Made by a program: the position numbers and the translations under genes. Positions 34,214 to 43,262 of a DNA stretch of 64,000 nucleotides are shown in pieces. The notes beneath the pieces were generated by a model. It was not told where the DNA came from. It did not search any database and was given only the letters and a program-made list of their open reading frames with translations. The stretch spans positions 62,001-126,000 of the forward strand of contig NZ_FYEE01000008.1 of the NCBI RefSeq assembly GCF_900187645.1, read 5' to 3'. This stretch comes from Pseudomonas sp. Irchel 3E20 (GTDB lineage Bacteria; Pseudomonadota; Gammaproteobacteria; Pseudomonadales; Pseudomonadaceae). Each line of letters starts with the position of its first letter. The stretch's first letter is position 1.

Positions 34214-34248
34214 CAATTTTTTACTCCAGACAGATAATTCGCCGCAAT
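34180..34248. promoter_or_regulatory. Cluster of ATTGCG half-sites before the Lrp-type gene
   Basis: ATTGCG occurs at 34180 and 34189, TTGCGCAAT at 34209-34217, and the inverted form CGCAAT at 34243-34248. Lrp/AsnC proteins bind arrays of imperfect palindromes and usually control themselves, so this is a plausible autoregulatory site; assignment is inference. Confidence 0.45.
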
Positions 34249-34270
34249 AGTTATGACAAAGGCCTAATCC

Positions 34271-34750
34271 ATGAGCAAACTTGACCGGTATGACCTGAGC
34301 ATTTTGGCGGAATTGCAGCGTGACGCCCGTATCTCCAACCAGGAATTGGCCGAACGCATCGGCCTGTCGCCCTCGCCCTGCTCGCGCCGGGTCAAGCAAT
34401 TGGAAGACGACGGTTACATCGCCCGCCAGGTCGCCTTGCTCGACCGCAAGATGCTCGGCCTGAGCCTCACCGCTTACGTGCTGATCGGCATGGACCGCCA
34501 CACCCCCGAGCGTTTCGAGAACTTCGAGGCCGCCATCCGCAGCCTGCCGCAAGTGCTCGAATGCAGCCTGGTAACGGGCGTGGACGCCGATTACCAGCTC
34601 AAAGTGGTGGTGCCGGACATGGACCACTATCAAAAACTGCTGCTGGGCCACCTGACCCGCATCGATGGCGTGACCAGCGTGCGCTCCAGCTTCGTGCTCA
34701 ACCAGGTACTCAACAGCACCGAACTGCCGTTGACCCATTTGCGTAGCTGA
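34271..34750 (+). CDS. Lrp/AsnC family transcriptional regulator
   Basis: 159 residues: N-terminal winged helix-turn-helix (LDRYDLSILAELQRDARISN cut, then QELAERIGLSPSPCSRRVKQL) and C-terminal RAM ligand domain (about 70-150, CSLVTGVDADYQLKVVVPDM). Such proteins sense amino acids. Its target is not evident from the neighbours: no divergent amino-acid enzyme gene is next to it. The start has only a weak ribosome site. Confidence 0.92.
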   Translation: MSKLDRYDLSILAELQRDARISNQELAERIGLSPSPCSRRVKQLEDDGYIARQVALLDRKMLGLSLTAYVLIGMDRHTPERFENFEAAIRSLPQVLECSLVTGVDADYQLKVVVPDMDHYQKLLLGHLTRIDGVTSVRSSFVLNQVLNSTELPLTHLRS

Positions 34751-34877
34751 CCAACGCGCTTCGGGTTGGGGGTGGCCTCCTGCGCTGTGGCAGAGCGCCG
34801 CAGGTCAATGCGCCGCGCCCAGCCCTTGGCGTATACTCGCCCGGCCTTTTTTGCCGTGCCTGCGTTGGAGTGCCCCG

Positions 34878-35087
34878 ATGGATCCTGCATTACTTGAAGA
34901 GTGGATGATGACCGGCCTGGTCAGCGTCCTGATTATTTTCATGGGTTTCATCGTCTGGGACCTGGCGAAGAAGTCCAAGGCCGGGCGTTTCGGTTCGTTC
35001 ATCCTGTTTTTCGTGCTGGGCCTGGGCGTGGCCGCGTTCATCATTAAAAGCGTGGTGATTGGCCTGATCGAATCCGGCGCCTTATAA
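34878..35087 (+). CDS. DUF2788 family membrane protein
   Basis: 69 residues with two predicted membrane helices ([20 protein letters not shown] and [20 protein letters not shown]). Starts [11 protein letters not shown] with GGAG upstream. Function unknown. Its TAA stop abuts the TAA of the convergent rluE gene in the palindrome TTATAA. Confidence 0.85.
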   Translation: MDPALLEEWMMTGLVSVLIIFMGFIVWDLAKKSKAGRFGSFILFFVLGLGVAAFIIKSVVIGLIESGAL

Positions 35088-35717
35088 GCGCGCCGGCACT
35101 TCCCGGTATTGGCCCTGATCGAGCCCCTCGATAGACCAGTCGCCGATCCGCACCCGCACCAGGCGCAAGGTCGGCAAACCGACCGCCGCCGTCATGCGCC
35201 GCACCTGGCGGTTGCGCCCCTCGCGAATCACCAGTTCCAGCCACGCGGTCGGTACGCTCAGGCGAAACCGCACCGGCGGGTTGCGCGGCCACAGTTGCGG
35301 CGCGTCCAGGCGCCGCGCCTGGGCCGGCAGGGTCATGCCGTCATTCAACTCCACACCCTCGCACAACTGCCGCAATTGCTCGTCCGTGGGCTCGCCCTCC
35401 ACTTGTACCCAATAGGTTTTCGCCAGTTTGTGCTTGGGGTCGGCGATCCGCGCCTGGAGCTGGCCGTCGTTGGTCAGCAGCAACAAGCCTTCGCTGTCGC
35501 GGTCCAGGCGCCCGGCCGGGTAAATACCGGGGATGGGGATGAAGTCCTTGAGCGTCGCCCGCCCTTGCCCGTCGCTGAACTGGGTCAGCACATCGAAGGG
35601 TTTGTTGAACAGGATCAGCTTCGGCTCGGCCGGCGGGGCCTTGGCCACGCGGCGCGCGGTGGCGGGCGCAGGCTTGGCGCCGGGGCGGCGCGCAGGGGGA
35701 CGGGGGGGACGGGGCAT
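35082..35717 (-). CDS. rluE: 23S rRNA pseudouridine synthase RluE type
   Basis: 211 residues: a basic Pro/Arg-rich N-terminal tail (about 1-30), then the RsuA/RluB/E/F catalytic domain with [12 protein letters not shown] and the catalytic Asp in [17 protein letters not shown], and RNRQVRRM near the end. It lacks an S4 domain, which fits RluE (modifies U2457 in E. coli) rather than RluB or RsuA. The tail makes it longer at the front; the start ATG has no strong ribosome site, so a later start is possible. Confidence 0.88.
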   Translation of the reverse strand: MPRPPRPPARRPGAKPAPATARRVAKAPPAEPKLILFNKPFDVLTQFSDGQGRATLKDFIPIPGIYPAGRLDRDSEGLLLLTNDGQLQARIADPKHKLAKTYWVQVEGEPTDEQLRQLCEGVELNDGMTLPAQARRLDAPQLWPRNPPVRFRLSVPTAWLELVIREGRNRQVRRMTAAVGLPTLRLVRVRIGDWSIEGLDQGQYREVPARL

Positions 35718-35787
35718 GGCAACGACAACATCTAACGGTCAGGGCCGACCATGCTAGTGGCCCCACCGTTAAATGACCACCGCCCTG

Positions 35788-37260
35788 TCAGCGGAACGGC
35801 GGCTCGTCGAAGCTGCGCAGTTTGCGCGAGTGCAGGGAGTTGAGTTCGGTGCGCAGCAGGTCGACCGCTTCGATGCCGATCTTCAAATGCTGGCTCACCG
35901 CACGCTCGTAGAACGCATTCGCCGAGCCGGGCAGCTTGATTTCGCTGTGCAGCGGTTTGTCCGAGACGCACAGCAGCGTGCCGTAGGGCACCCGCAGGCG
36001 ATAACCCTGGGCGGCGATGGTGCCGCTTTCCATGTCCACCGCCACGGCACGGGAGAGGTTAATCAGTGGCCGTTCCTGGGCCCAGCGCAGTTCCCAGTTG
36101 CGGTCGTCGTAGGTCAACACGGTGCCGGTGCGCAGGCGTTTTTTCAGCGCCTCGCCCTTCTCCCCGGTGACATTCGCCGCTGCCTGCTGCAATGCCATCT
36201 GCACTTCGGCCAGGGCCGGGATCGGGATGTTCGGCGGCACCACGCGGTCGAGGATGCCGTCGCGGCGCATGTAGGCGTGGGCCAGTACGTAGTCGCCGAT
36301 GGTCTGGGATTGGCGCAGGCCGCCGCAGTGGCCGATCATCAGCCAGCAGTGCGGGCGCAACACGGCCAAGTGGTCGGTGATGTTCTTGGCGTTGGACGGG
36401 CCGACGCCAATGTTGACCAGGGTCACGCCGTGGCCGTCGCTGGCCTGCAAGTGATAGGCGGGCATCTGGTAGCGGTGCCAGACCACGCCCGCGGCGATGG
36501 CCGAGGCTTCGCCGTGGTCCATGGCTTTTTCGATAATCACGTTGCCCGGCAGCACCATGCGCACGAAACGCGGGTCGTTGCGCAGCCGTTCCAGGCCATG
36601 GACGATGAATTGGTCGACGTAGCGGTGGTAGTTGGTCAGCAGGATCCACGGCTGTACATGGCGCCAGTCGCTACCGGTGTAATGCACCAGGCGCCGCAGG
36701 GAAAAGTCCACGCGCGCGGCGTCGAACAGGGCCAGGGGCAAGGGGTCGGTGTTTTCCCAGTCGTAGAGGCCGTCGGCGATGCCATCGGTGGCGGCCGACA
36801 GGTCGGTGCTGGGGAACACCCGCGCCAGCACGGCGGCAGTCACCCCGGAGCCGGCCAGTTCATCGCCCTGCTCGACCACGTAGGGGTAGGGAATGTTCTG
36901 CGCGCTGACACCCACTTCCACGGTCACGGTGAAGTCGTGCATCAGCGGTTCGAGTTGCTCCAGCAGGTACTTACGGAACGCCGCCGGGTGGGTCACGGTG
37001 ACGCTGTAGGTGCCCGGCAGTTGCACCTTGGCGTAAGCGCGGGTGGTTTGTGGGACTTCGCCTTGGCAGAGGTAGGTCAGGCGCAGTTCCGGGTAGCGAA
37101 ACAAGGCACGCTGCGCGGCGTCGGGTTCGATTCGGTCTTTGAGGTATTGCTTGAGGGCTTGATTCAATGCACGGGTGGCGCGCTCGTGCAGAGCAGCGAG
37201 GCGGTCCACGGCTTGCTCGGCGGTTTGAACGACAATAAAAGCTTCGGTCACGGTAAGCAT
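35788..37260 (-). CDS. amn: AMP nucleosidase
   Basis: 490 residues. Amn splits AMP to adenine and ribose 5-phosphate in adenylate balance. The N-terminal Amn-specific domain (about 1-170) precedes the nucleoside-phosphorylase-like catalytic domain, with ITDHLAVLRPHCWLMIGHCG and GLRQSQTIGDYVLAHAYMRRD cut, and AVDMESGTIAAQGYRLRVPY including the Glu-Ser of the active site. Near the E. coli length (484). It stands alone; 169 bp separate it from the acyl-CoA dehydrogenase gene. Confidence 0.95.
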   Translation of the reverse strand: MLTVTEAFIVVQTAEQAVDRLAALHERATRALNQALKQYLKDRIEPDAAQRALFRYPELRLTYLCQGEVPQTTRAYAKVQLPGTYSVTVTHPAAFRKYLLEQLEPLMHDFTVTVEVGVSAQNIPYPYVVEQGDELAGSGVTAAVLARVFPSTDLSAATDGIADGLYDWENTDPLPLALFDAARVDFSLRRLVHYTGSDWRHVQPWILLTNYHRYVDQFIVHGLERLRNDPRFVRMVLPGNVIIEKAMDHGEASAIAAGVVWHRYQMPAYHLQASDGHGVTLVNIGVGPSNAKNITDHLAVLRPHCWLMIGHCGGLRQSQTIGDYVLAHAYMRRDGILDRVVPPNIPIPALAEVQMALQQAAANVTGEKGEALKKRLRTGTVLTYDDRNWELRWAQERPLINLSRAVAVDMESGTIAAQGYRLRVPYGTLLCVSDKPLHSEIKLPGSANAFYERAVSQHLKIGIEAVDLLRTELNSLHSRKLRSFDEPPFR

Positions 37261-37430
37261 CCTGTGTTCTGACGTGCAGGCCGTTATCTTGCCTGCATCG
37301 TCGTGTCACGGGAACACAGGATTTGCAGAACCTACCGTAGCAAGCGAGCGCGGTGGCATAGCGGCCGCAGATCGTCAGGCCCCACCACCGCCAGGGCTGC
37401 TGCGCACCCCAGCGCGGGCGAGCCTGCTGG

Positions 37431-39080
37431 CTACGCCAACGGCGGGGTGGCGCGCGCGACGATGGCTGCCACATCCACGCCCCGGGGCAAGGTGCCGTAG
37501 GCGCGCCCGCCACCCGCTAAGCGGCTGGCGATGAAACCGTCGCTGACGCTGGCATTGCCGGCCTCCAGCAGCAGTTTGGCTTGCAGGCCCAGGGCGATGT
37601 CTTCGGTCAGTTGGCGGGCGCGGTACTGGATGTCGTCGGTGTCGCGAAAGGCGTTTTTCAGCGCCTCGATATGGGCGGCCAGGCGTTTGTCGCCGTGGCC
37701 GTCACCCAGTTCGACGAACAGCGCATCGAGCACCCCCGGCTCTTTGGACAGGGCCCGCAGCACATCCAGGCATTGCACGTTGCCCGAGCCTTCCCAAGTC
37801 GAATTCACCGGCGCTTCGCGGTAGAGGCGCGGCAGGATGCTGTCCTCCACATAGCCAGCACCGCCCATGCATTCGGCCGCTTCGTTAATCATGGCCGGGG
37901 CACGCTTGCAGATCCAATACTTGCCCACCGCCGTCACCAAGCGGGCGAACTTGGCTTCCTGGCTGTCGTCGAGGTGGTCCAGGGCGCGACCCATGCGCAG
38001 GCTCAGGGCCAGGGCGGCTTCGCTTTCCAGGGCCAGGTCGGCGAGCACGTTCTGCATCAACGGTTGTTCGGCGAGCAGCCGCCCGCCCACTTGCCGGTGG
38101 GCACAATGATGGCTCGCCTGGGTCAGGGCCTGGCGCATCAGGGCGCTGGAGCCGACCATGCAGTCGAAGCGGGTCATGGCGACCATTTCGATGATGGTCG
38201 GCACGCCGCGCCCTTCCTCGCCCACCATCCAGGCCAGGGCGCCGCGGAACTCCACTTCGCTGGAAGCGTTGGAGCAGTTGCCGAGTTTGTTTTTCAGGCG
38301 CTGGATGTAGAACTGGTTGCGGCTGTCGTCCGGGCGGTGGCGCGGCAGCAGAAAGCAGGTCAGGCCCTTATCGGTGTGCGCCAGGGTGAGGAAGGCGTCG
38401 CACATCGGCGCCGAACAGAACCACTTGTGGCCCACCAGTTCATAGGCCTGGCCCGGGCCCGTCGCGCCCACCGGGTAGGCTTTGGTGGTGTTGGCGCGCA
38501 CATCGGTGCCACCCTGTTTCTCGGTCATGGCCATGCCAATGGTCACGCCTGCCTTGTGGGCCATGCCGATGTTGCGCGGGTCGTACTCGGTGGCCAAAAC
38601 CTTGGGCAGCCATTGCTCGGCGATGTCCGGTTGCAGCCGCAGGGCGGGCACGGAGGCGAAGGTCATGGTCAACGGGCAACCGCTGCCCGCCTCGGCCTGG
38701 CTGTGCAAGTAGGTCATGGCGGCGCGGGCAACATGGGCGCCGGGCTGCGGCGCGGCCCAGGGCAAGGAGGTCAGGCCATGCTCGATCGCGGTGCGCATCA
38801 GTTCGTGGTAAGCGGGATGGAATTCCACCAGGTCAACGCGATGGCCATAGCGGTCATGGCTGGCGAACACCGGTTTGTTCTGGTTGGCCAGGAACCCGGC
38901 GGCCATCAGTGGCCCACCGGCCAGTTCGCCGTAGTGGTCGATGCGCGATTGCGCCCAACCTGCGCCAAACCGCGCGGCCCATTCCTGTAGCGGCAGGTCG
39001 ATGCGGTAGAGGTTAGTGCCATCCAGGGACGGTGGCTGGTTGGTGACCTCGTGGGTTTCGGCGAACTGATGCAGGTTCAT
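37431..39080 (-). CDS. AidB-like acyl-CoA dehydrogenase
   Basis: 549 residues. Alignment by eye with E. coli AidB is good throughout: NQPPSLDGTNLY, VEAGSG, CPLTMTFA, TEKQGGTDVRANTT, GHKWFCSAPMCDAFL, KNKLGNCSNASSEVEF, GGAGYVEDS, EAPVNSTWEGSGN. AidB binds FAD and DNA and is induced by alkylation damage; catalytic activity in vivo is unclear. Start MNLHQFAETHE is used; the longer frame is unsupported. No ada or alkylation-repair gene is nearby, so its regulation here may differ. Confidence 0.88.
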   Translation of the reverse strand: MNLHQFAETHEVTNQPPSLDGTNLYRIDLPLQEWAARFGAGWAQSRIDHYGELAGGPLMAAGFLANQNKPVFASHDRYGHRVDLVEFHPAYHELMRTAIEHGLTSLPWAAPQPGAHVARAAMTYLHSQAEAGSGCPLTMTFASVPALRLQPDIAEQWLPKVLATEYDPRNIGMAHKAGVTIGMAMTEKQGGTDVRANTTKAYPVGATGPGQAYELVGHKWFCSAPMCDAFLTLAHTDKGLTCFLLPRHRPDDSRNQFYIQRLKNKLGNCSNASSEVEFRGALAWMVGEEGRGVPTIIEMVAMTRFDCMVGSSALMRQALTQASHHCAHRQVGGRLLAEQPLMQNVLADLALESEAALALSLRMGRALDHLDDSQEAKFARLVTAVGKYWICKRAPAMINEAAECMGGAGYVEDSILPRLYREAPVNSTWEGSGNVQCLDVLRALSKEPGVLDALFVELGDGHGDKRLAAHIEALKNAFRDTDDIQYRARQLTEDIALGLQAKLLLEAGNASVSDGFIASRLAGGGRAYGTLPRGVDVAAIVARATPPLA

Positions 39081-39152
39081 GGCGGGGCTCCTTGGGTGGC
39101 TCGAAGGGCCAGTTAAGCACCGCCCCGCGGCCGAACAAAGTGGCATACGCGC

Positions 39153-41528
39153 CTAAATATCGGCGCTTTCGCCCTCTACCCGACAGAGCACCCGGCGCAG
39201 CAGAATCGCCTGCAACGCCTCGAATTTCACCGGTTTGCTCACATACTCGATCGCACCGTCACACCGCTCACGCTCCGGCGCCTGGGTCGCCACCAGCAGC
39301 GGCAGGTCGGCGTAGCCCGCCAAGGCGTGCAACTGGCAGCACAGCGACACGCCATCGGCGCGCAAGCGATGGCCATCGAGCAGCACCGCATCGATCCTTT
39401 CGCGCAACATCACGGCCCGTGCGTCCTCACAGCCCTCGGCGGTGCGTACCCGGTAGCCGAGCTTGAGCAACATGCCGCGCATTACCCGTTGGTTGCCGCT
39501 GTTGTCGTCCACCAGCAACACCGTGCACGCCTCGGGCATGCGCTGCGCCAACGGCCCCGCCGCACGGGCCGGCGGCGTGGCGGCGCAAGGCAAGGCTTCG
39601 ACTTCCAGTTCCAGCTCGAAGCGGCTGCCGCGCCCCGGTGTGGACTGGTGATGCAAGCGCCCGCCGAGGAGTTCGACCAACTGGCGGCAAATCGCCAGGC
39701 CCACGCCGAGGCCGCCGTAGCCGCGGGTCATCGACCCGTCGAGTTGGTAGAAACGCTGGTACAGCACCGCTTCGTCCCGCTCGGTGAAGCCGATGCCGCT
39801 GTCGGTCACCGTGCACGACAGGCGCAAGCGCTGCTCGCCAACGCGCTGGCCAGTGACCCGCAACTCCACGCCGCCGCTGTGGGTGAATTTGATGGCATTG
39901 TCGAGCAGGCATTCCAGGCATTGCGCCAGCTTGTCGCGATCACCGCGCAGGCGATCGGCCAGCACCGGGGTCACCTCAATGCGAAAGCCCAATGGCTTGC
40001 TCGCCGCATTTCCGGCGAACTGCGCCTGCAAGCCATCGAGCATGCGGCGCAGGCTGAAATCCTCGTGCTGCACGGTGAGCCGCCCAGCCTGCAACTGGGT
40101 CAGGGTGAGGATGCCGTTGACCAGGCGCATCATGTCCCGCGCCGAAGTGGCGGCGGTTTGCTGGTATTGGGCCAGCTCGGGGTCCAGTTCCAGGGTCTGC
40201 ATCAGTTCCAGCGAGCCGATCACGCCATTCATCGGCGTGCGCAGTTCGTGGGTCAGGGTGGCGAGGAATTCGTCCTTGAGGCGGTTGCTGTGGGCCAGCT
40301 CCTGGTTGAGCATTTCGAGCGTGTGGCTGGCCTCGGCCAAGGTGCGCGCCTGCTGCTCGCGCATGCCGTTGATGCGGTCGGCCAGGGCCAGGGACAGCAG
40401 CGCCACCTCCACCGCCGAGCCGATCTGGCTGGCGTACATGGTCAGGAACACATTGGGCAGGTAGCCCAGCACCATCAGGGTATTGACCACCCCGCCGAGC
40501 AAAAACGCCGACCAGGCAATGATGAAGTAGCGCGCCACCCGCAGGCCGCGCCACCAAGCGAACACCCCGGCGGCGAAAATCGCCACGGTGAAGATCAGCG
40601 CCAGGGCAGTCGCCAGGCGCAGGGCCAGGGCGTAACTGGTCATCAGCGACAAACCAACGACCACGGCGCTGCCGGCAATCAGCGCCACTAATCCGCCATC
40701 AAGCCAGCGGCTGAGGCGAGCAGTTTGTAGGAAGCTGCGGGCGAACTGGCTGCCAAACAGCGCCGCCAAACCGATGAAAAACGGCGTTGCGGCGTTGGCC
40801 CACCAGGGGTTGTCGGGCCAGAAATATTCCACCGCCGCGCCGTTGACCGAGAGCTGGTAGAGGCCGAACGCGGCGATATAGAGGATGTAATACAGGTAGC
40901 TGGTGTCGCGCACCGCCAGGTAAATGAACAGGTTGTAGACCAACATGCCCAGCAGCACGCCGTAGATCACCCCCAGCACATACAGGCGCAAGGGCTGCGC
41001 TTCCAGGTACGCGGTGCTCGACCACAGGGTCAGCGGCGCCTGGATCGAGCCTTCGCTTTGCAGGCGCAAATACAGGGTGCGGGGCTGGCCGGCGGCGAGG
41101 TCCAGGTCGAAAAGATAGTTGTTCTGGCGGATCTGCCGGGTGCCGAAGGGCAAGGCGTCGCCGGTGCGCCCGGCCAATTGCAAGCGGCCCATGGCGTCGG
41201 CCAGGTACAAATCCAAGTGGTCGAGGGGCGGGTAGGCCAGTTCCAGCAGCCAATTACGCGGGGCGTTGGCCTGGGTCGGGCGGTACAGCAGGTCTACCTT
41301 GAGCCAGAACACCGAGCGCGAATAACCGGCATTGAGTGTGGCGCTGTCGTGGGGCTTGAAGCGGTCGGCCAGGGCTGGCGAACTCACGTCTTCGATGCGG
41401 GCCTGGCCGCTGGCGTCCTCGAACACTTGCATCGCCCGGCCCAGGGGAAGGCTGCGGGTGGTTTCGTTGAATTCGATGGCGTCGGCCAGCAGGGGCCAGC
41501 TCAACAGCAGCATCAGCAAATAGCGCAT
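39153..41528 (-). CDS. Hybrid sensor histidine kinase with 7TMR-DISM input
   Basis: 791 residues: signal peptide (MRYLLMLLLSWPLLADA), periplasmic 7TMR-DISM extracellular domain (about 20-170), seven-helix 7TMR-DISM membrane unit (about 180-385), a short coiled coil, HisKA with LATLTHELRTPMNGVIG (phospho-His near 425), HATPase (DNAIKFTHSGG, GYGGLGVGLAICRQLVELLGG cut) and a C-terminal receiver (TVLLVDDNSGNQRV, acceptor Asp in AVLLDGHRLRADG, Lys in YVSKPVK). The usual DxxMPxMDG acceptor loop has become DGHRLRADG, but DD, D and K are intact. No partner response regulator is adjacent; the output is unknown. Related kinases in Pseudomonas include RetS and LadS. Confidence 0.92.
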   Translation of the reverse strand: MRYLLMLLLSWPLLADAIEFNETTRSLPLGRAMQVFEDASGQARIEDVSSPALADRFKPHDSATLNAGYSRSVFWLKVDLLYRPTQANAPRNWLLELAYPPLDHLDLYLADAMGRLQLAGRTGDALPFGTRQIRQNNYLFDLDLAAGQPRTLYLRLQSEGSIQAPLTLWSSTAYLEAQPLRLYVLGVIYGVLLGMLVYNLFIYLAVRDTSYLYYILYIAAFGLYQLSVNGAAVEYFWPDNPWWANAATPFFIGLAALFGSQFARSFLQTARLSRWLDGGLVALIAGSAVVVGLSLMTSYALALRLATALALIFTVAIFAAGVFAWWRGLRVARYFIIAWSAFLLGGVVNTLMVLGYLPNVFLTMYASQIGSAVEVALLSLALADRINGMREQQARTLAEASHTLEMLNQELAHSNRLKDEFLATLTHELRTPMNGVIGSLELMQTLELDPELAQYQQTAATSARDMMRLVNGILTLTQLQAGRLTVQHEDFSLRRMLDGLQAQFAGNAASKPLGFRIEVTPVLADRLRGDRDKLAQCLECLLDNAIKFTHSGGVELRVTGQRVGEQRLRLSCTVTDSGIGFTERDEAVLYQRFYQLDGSMTRGYGGLGVGLAICRQLVELLGGRLHHQSTPGRGSRFELELEVEALPCAATPPARAAGPLAQRMPEACTVLLVDDNSGNQRVMRGMLLKLGYRVRTAEGCEDARAVMLRERIDAVLLDGHRLRADGVSLCCQLHALAGYADLPLLVATQAPERERCDGAIEYVSKPVKFEALQAILLRRVLCRVEGESADI

Positions 41529-41806
41529 TAAAGCCCCGGCATAGCTCGTCCGATTGTGTCAGGAAGCCCCCCATTCCTTTTGAGTAGACGCAAACCGGCA
41601 TGGCCTGTTGTTGGTTTGGATCCACTCTAACATAGCCACTACTGGCCTTTGAACACCATTTAATAGCTCAAGCTAAAGGCTCTAGGACGGGCATTACAGC
41701 GATTTCGCCGGTTAATTTACCTCGCCGCCGGATGATGGCATGCAGGCATACACGACAATTCTTACGGCGCTTTCGAAAAAAGCGTTTGGTGGTAAGCTCG
41801 CGCACC

Positions 41807-42604
41807 ATGACTATCTACAGCTCTCGCCCCGTTGTCCTCTGTCTCTCCGGCCACGACCCCAGTGGTGGCGCCGGCCTGCAGGCAGATATCGAAGCCCTCA
41901 TCGCCCAGGGTTGCCATGCCGCCACCGCGATCACCGCGCTGACCGTGCAAGACACCGTCAACGTCAGTGACTTTCGCGTGCTCGAGCGCGAGTGGGTGCT
42001 GGCCCAGGCCAACGCCGTGCTCAACGACTCCACCGTCGCCGCCGTCAAACTGGGAATGCTCGGTTCCCTGGAGATGGTCGATACCGTGGTCGAGTTGCTC
42101 ACGGCCCACCCGCACCTGCCGGTGATCTGCGACCCGGTGCTGCGCGCCGGGGGCGGCGGGCGCCTGGGCAAGGATGAAGTCGGCTATGCGCTGCGCGAAC
42201 GCCTGCTGCCGCTAGCCGTAATCGCCACGCCCAACCTGCCCGAAGCACGCATCCTCGCCGAACTGCCCGAGGGCAGCGCCGACGCATGCGCGGAAAAACT
42301 CCTGCCGTTCATCCAACACCTGCTGATTACCGGCGGCCACGGCGACGAGCAGCAAGTCCACAACCGCCTCTACAGCCGCGACGGCACGCGCCACACCTTT
42401 ACCTGCCAGCGCTTGCCGGGCAGTTATCACGGCTCCGGTTGCACCCTGGCCAGCGCCCTCGCCGGGCGCCTGGCCCAGGGCGAAGCCTTGGTCAGCGCCG
42501 TGCAGTCGGCGCTCAATTACACCTGGCGCACCCTGCGCGATGCCGAACAGTTGGGCCAAGGCCAATTCGTGCCGCGGCGCCTGCCCCTGGATTTTTGCTC
42601 GTAA
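41807..42604 (+). CDS. thiD: Hydroxymethylpyrimidine/phosphomethylpyrimidine kinase ThiD
   Basis: 265 residues; phosphorylates HMP and HMP-P in the thiamine pathway. Ribokinase-fold signatures: SGHDPSGGAGLQADIEAL, KLGMLGS, CDPVLRAGGGGRLG, LLITGGHGDE and the catalytic SYHGSGCTLASALAG. Start MTIYSSRP is the family N-terminus. First of thiD-thiE-hemL, with an 18-bp gap to thiE. In the 278 bp upstream I looked for a TPP riboswitch (CTGAGA ... ACCTGA pattern) and saw none. Confidence 0.95.
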   Translation: MTIYSSRPVVLCLSGHDPSGGAGLQADIEALIAQGCHAATAITALTVQDTVNVSDFRVLEREWVLAQANAVLNDSTVAAVKLGMLGSLEMVDTVVELLTAHPHLPVICDPVLRAGGGGRLGKDEVGYALRERLLPLAVIATPNLPEARILAELPEGSADACAEKLLPFIQHLLITGGHGDEQQVHNRLYSRDGTRHTFTCQRLPGSYHGSGCTLASALAGRLAQGEALVSAVQSALNYTWRTLRDAEQLGQGQFVPRRLPLDFCS

Positions 42605-42622
42605 CGCCATGAGGCTCGCCCG

Positions 42623-43246
42623 ATGAAACTACGTGGCCTGTATGCCATCACCGATAGCCAACTGCTGGCCGGCAAGTTCCTCAATTATGTGGAGGCAGCG
42701 CTCGAAGGTGGCGTCACGCTGCTGCAGTACCGCGATAAAAGCAGCGACGAGGCCCGTCGCCTGCGCGAAGCCGAAGCCTTGCGTGGCTTGTGTGAACGCT
42801 ACAAGACCCAACTGATAATCAACGACGACGCCGAACTGGCCGCACGGCTGGGCGTGGGTGTGCACCTGGGCCAGACCGACGGCCCGCTGACCCCGGCCCG
42901 GGCCCTGCTCGGGCGCGGGGCGATCATCGGTTCCACCTGCCATGCCCAACTGGCGTTGGCCGAACAAGCCGCCAGCGAGGGCGCCAGCTATGTCGCCTTT
43001 GGCCGCTTCTTCAATTCCAGCACCAAACCCGGCGCGCCCACCGCGACCCTCGACGTGCTCGACCAGGCTCGCGCCAAGCTGCACTTGCCGATCTGCGTGA
43101 TCGGCGGCATCACCCTGGACAACGCCGCGCCCCTGGTGGCCCACGGTGCCGACCTGCTGGCGGTGGTGCATGGCCTGTTTGGCGCCGACACCGCGCAGCA
43201 CGTCACGCGTCGCGCCCGCGCCTTCAACGACCTCTTCAACTCTTGA
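42623..43246 (+). CDS. thiE: Thiamine-phosphate synthase ThiE
   Basis: 207 residues, TIM barrel that joins HMP-PP and thiazole phosphate to give thiamine phosphate. Motifs: [64 protein letters not shown] and [12 protein letters not shown]. Full length. It follows thiD closely and is 16 bp before hemL, so the three genes are probably one transcript. Confidence 0.95.
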   Translation: MKLRGLYAITDSQLLAGKFLNYVEAALEGGVTLLQYRDKSSDEARRLREAEALRGLCERYKTQLIINDDAELAARLGVGVHLGQTDGPLTPARALLGRGAIIGSTCHAQLALAEQAASEGASYVAFGRFFNSSTKPGAPTATLDVLDQARAKLHLPICVIGGITLDNAAPLVAHGADLLAVVHGLFGADTAQHVTRRARAFNDLFNS

Positions 43247-43262
43247 TCCCGAGACCCCGCTC

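Noticed and set aside
35773..37272. 499-codon frame opposite amn
   Set aside because: Antisense shadow; no recognisable protein and the real gene on the other strand has all family motifs.
37581..38990. 469-codon frame opposite the AidB-like gene
   Set aside because: Antisense shadow with His/Gln/Gly-biased composition.
41529..41806. TPP riboswitch upstream of thiD
   Set aside because: The conserved CTGAGA and ACCTGA segments of the THI element were not found in the leader.
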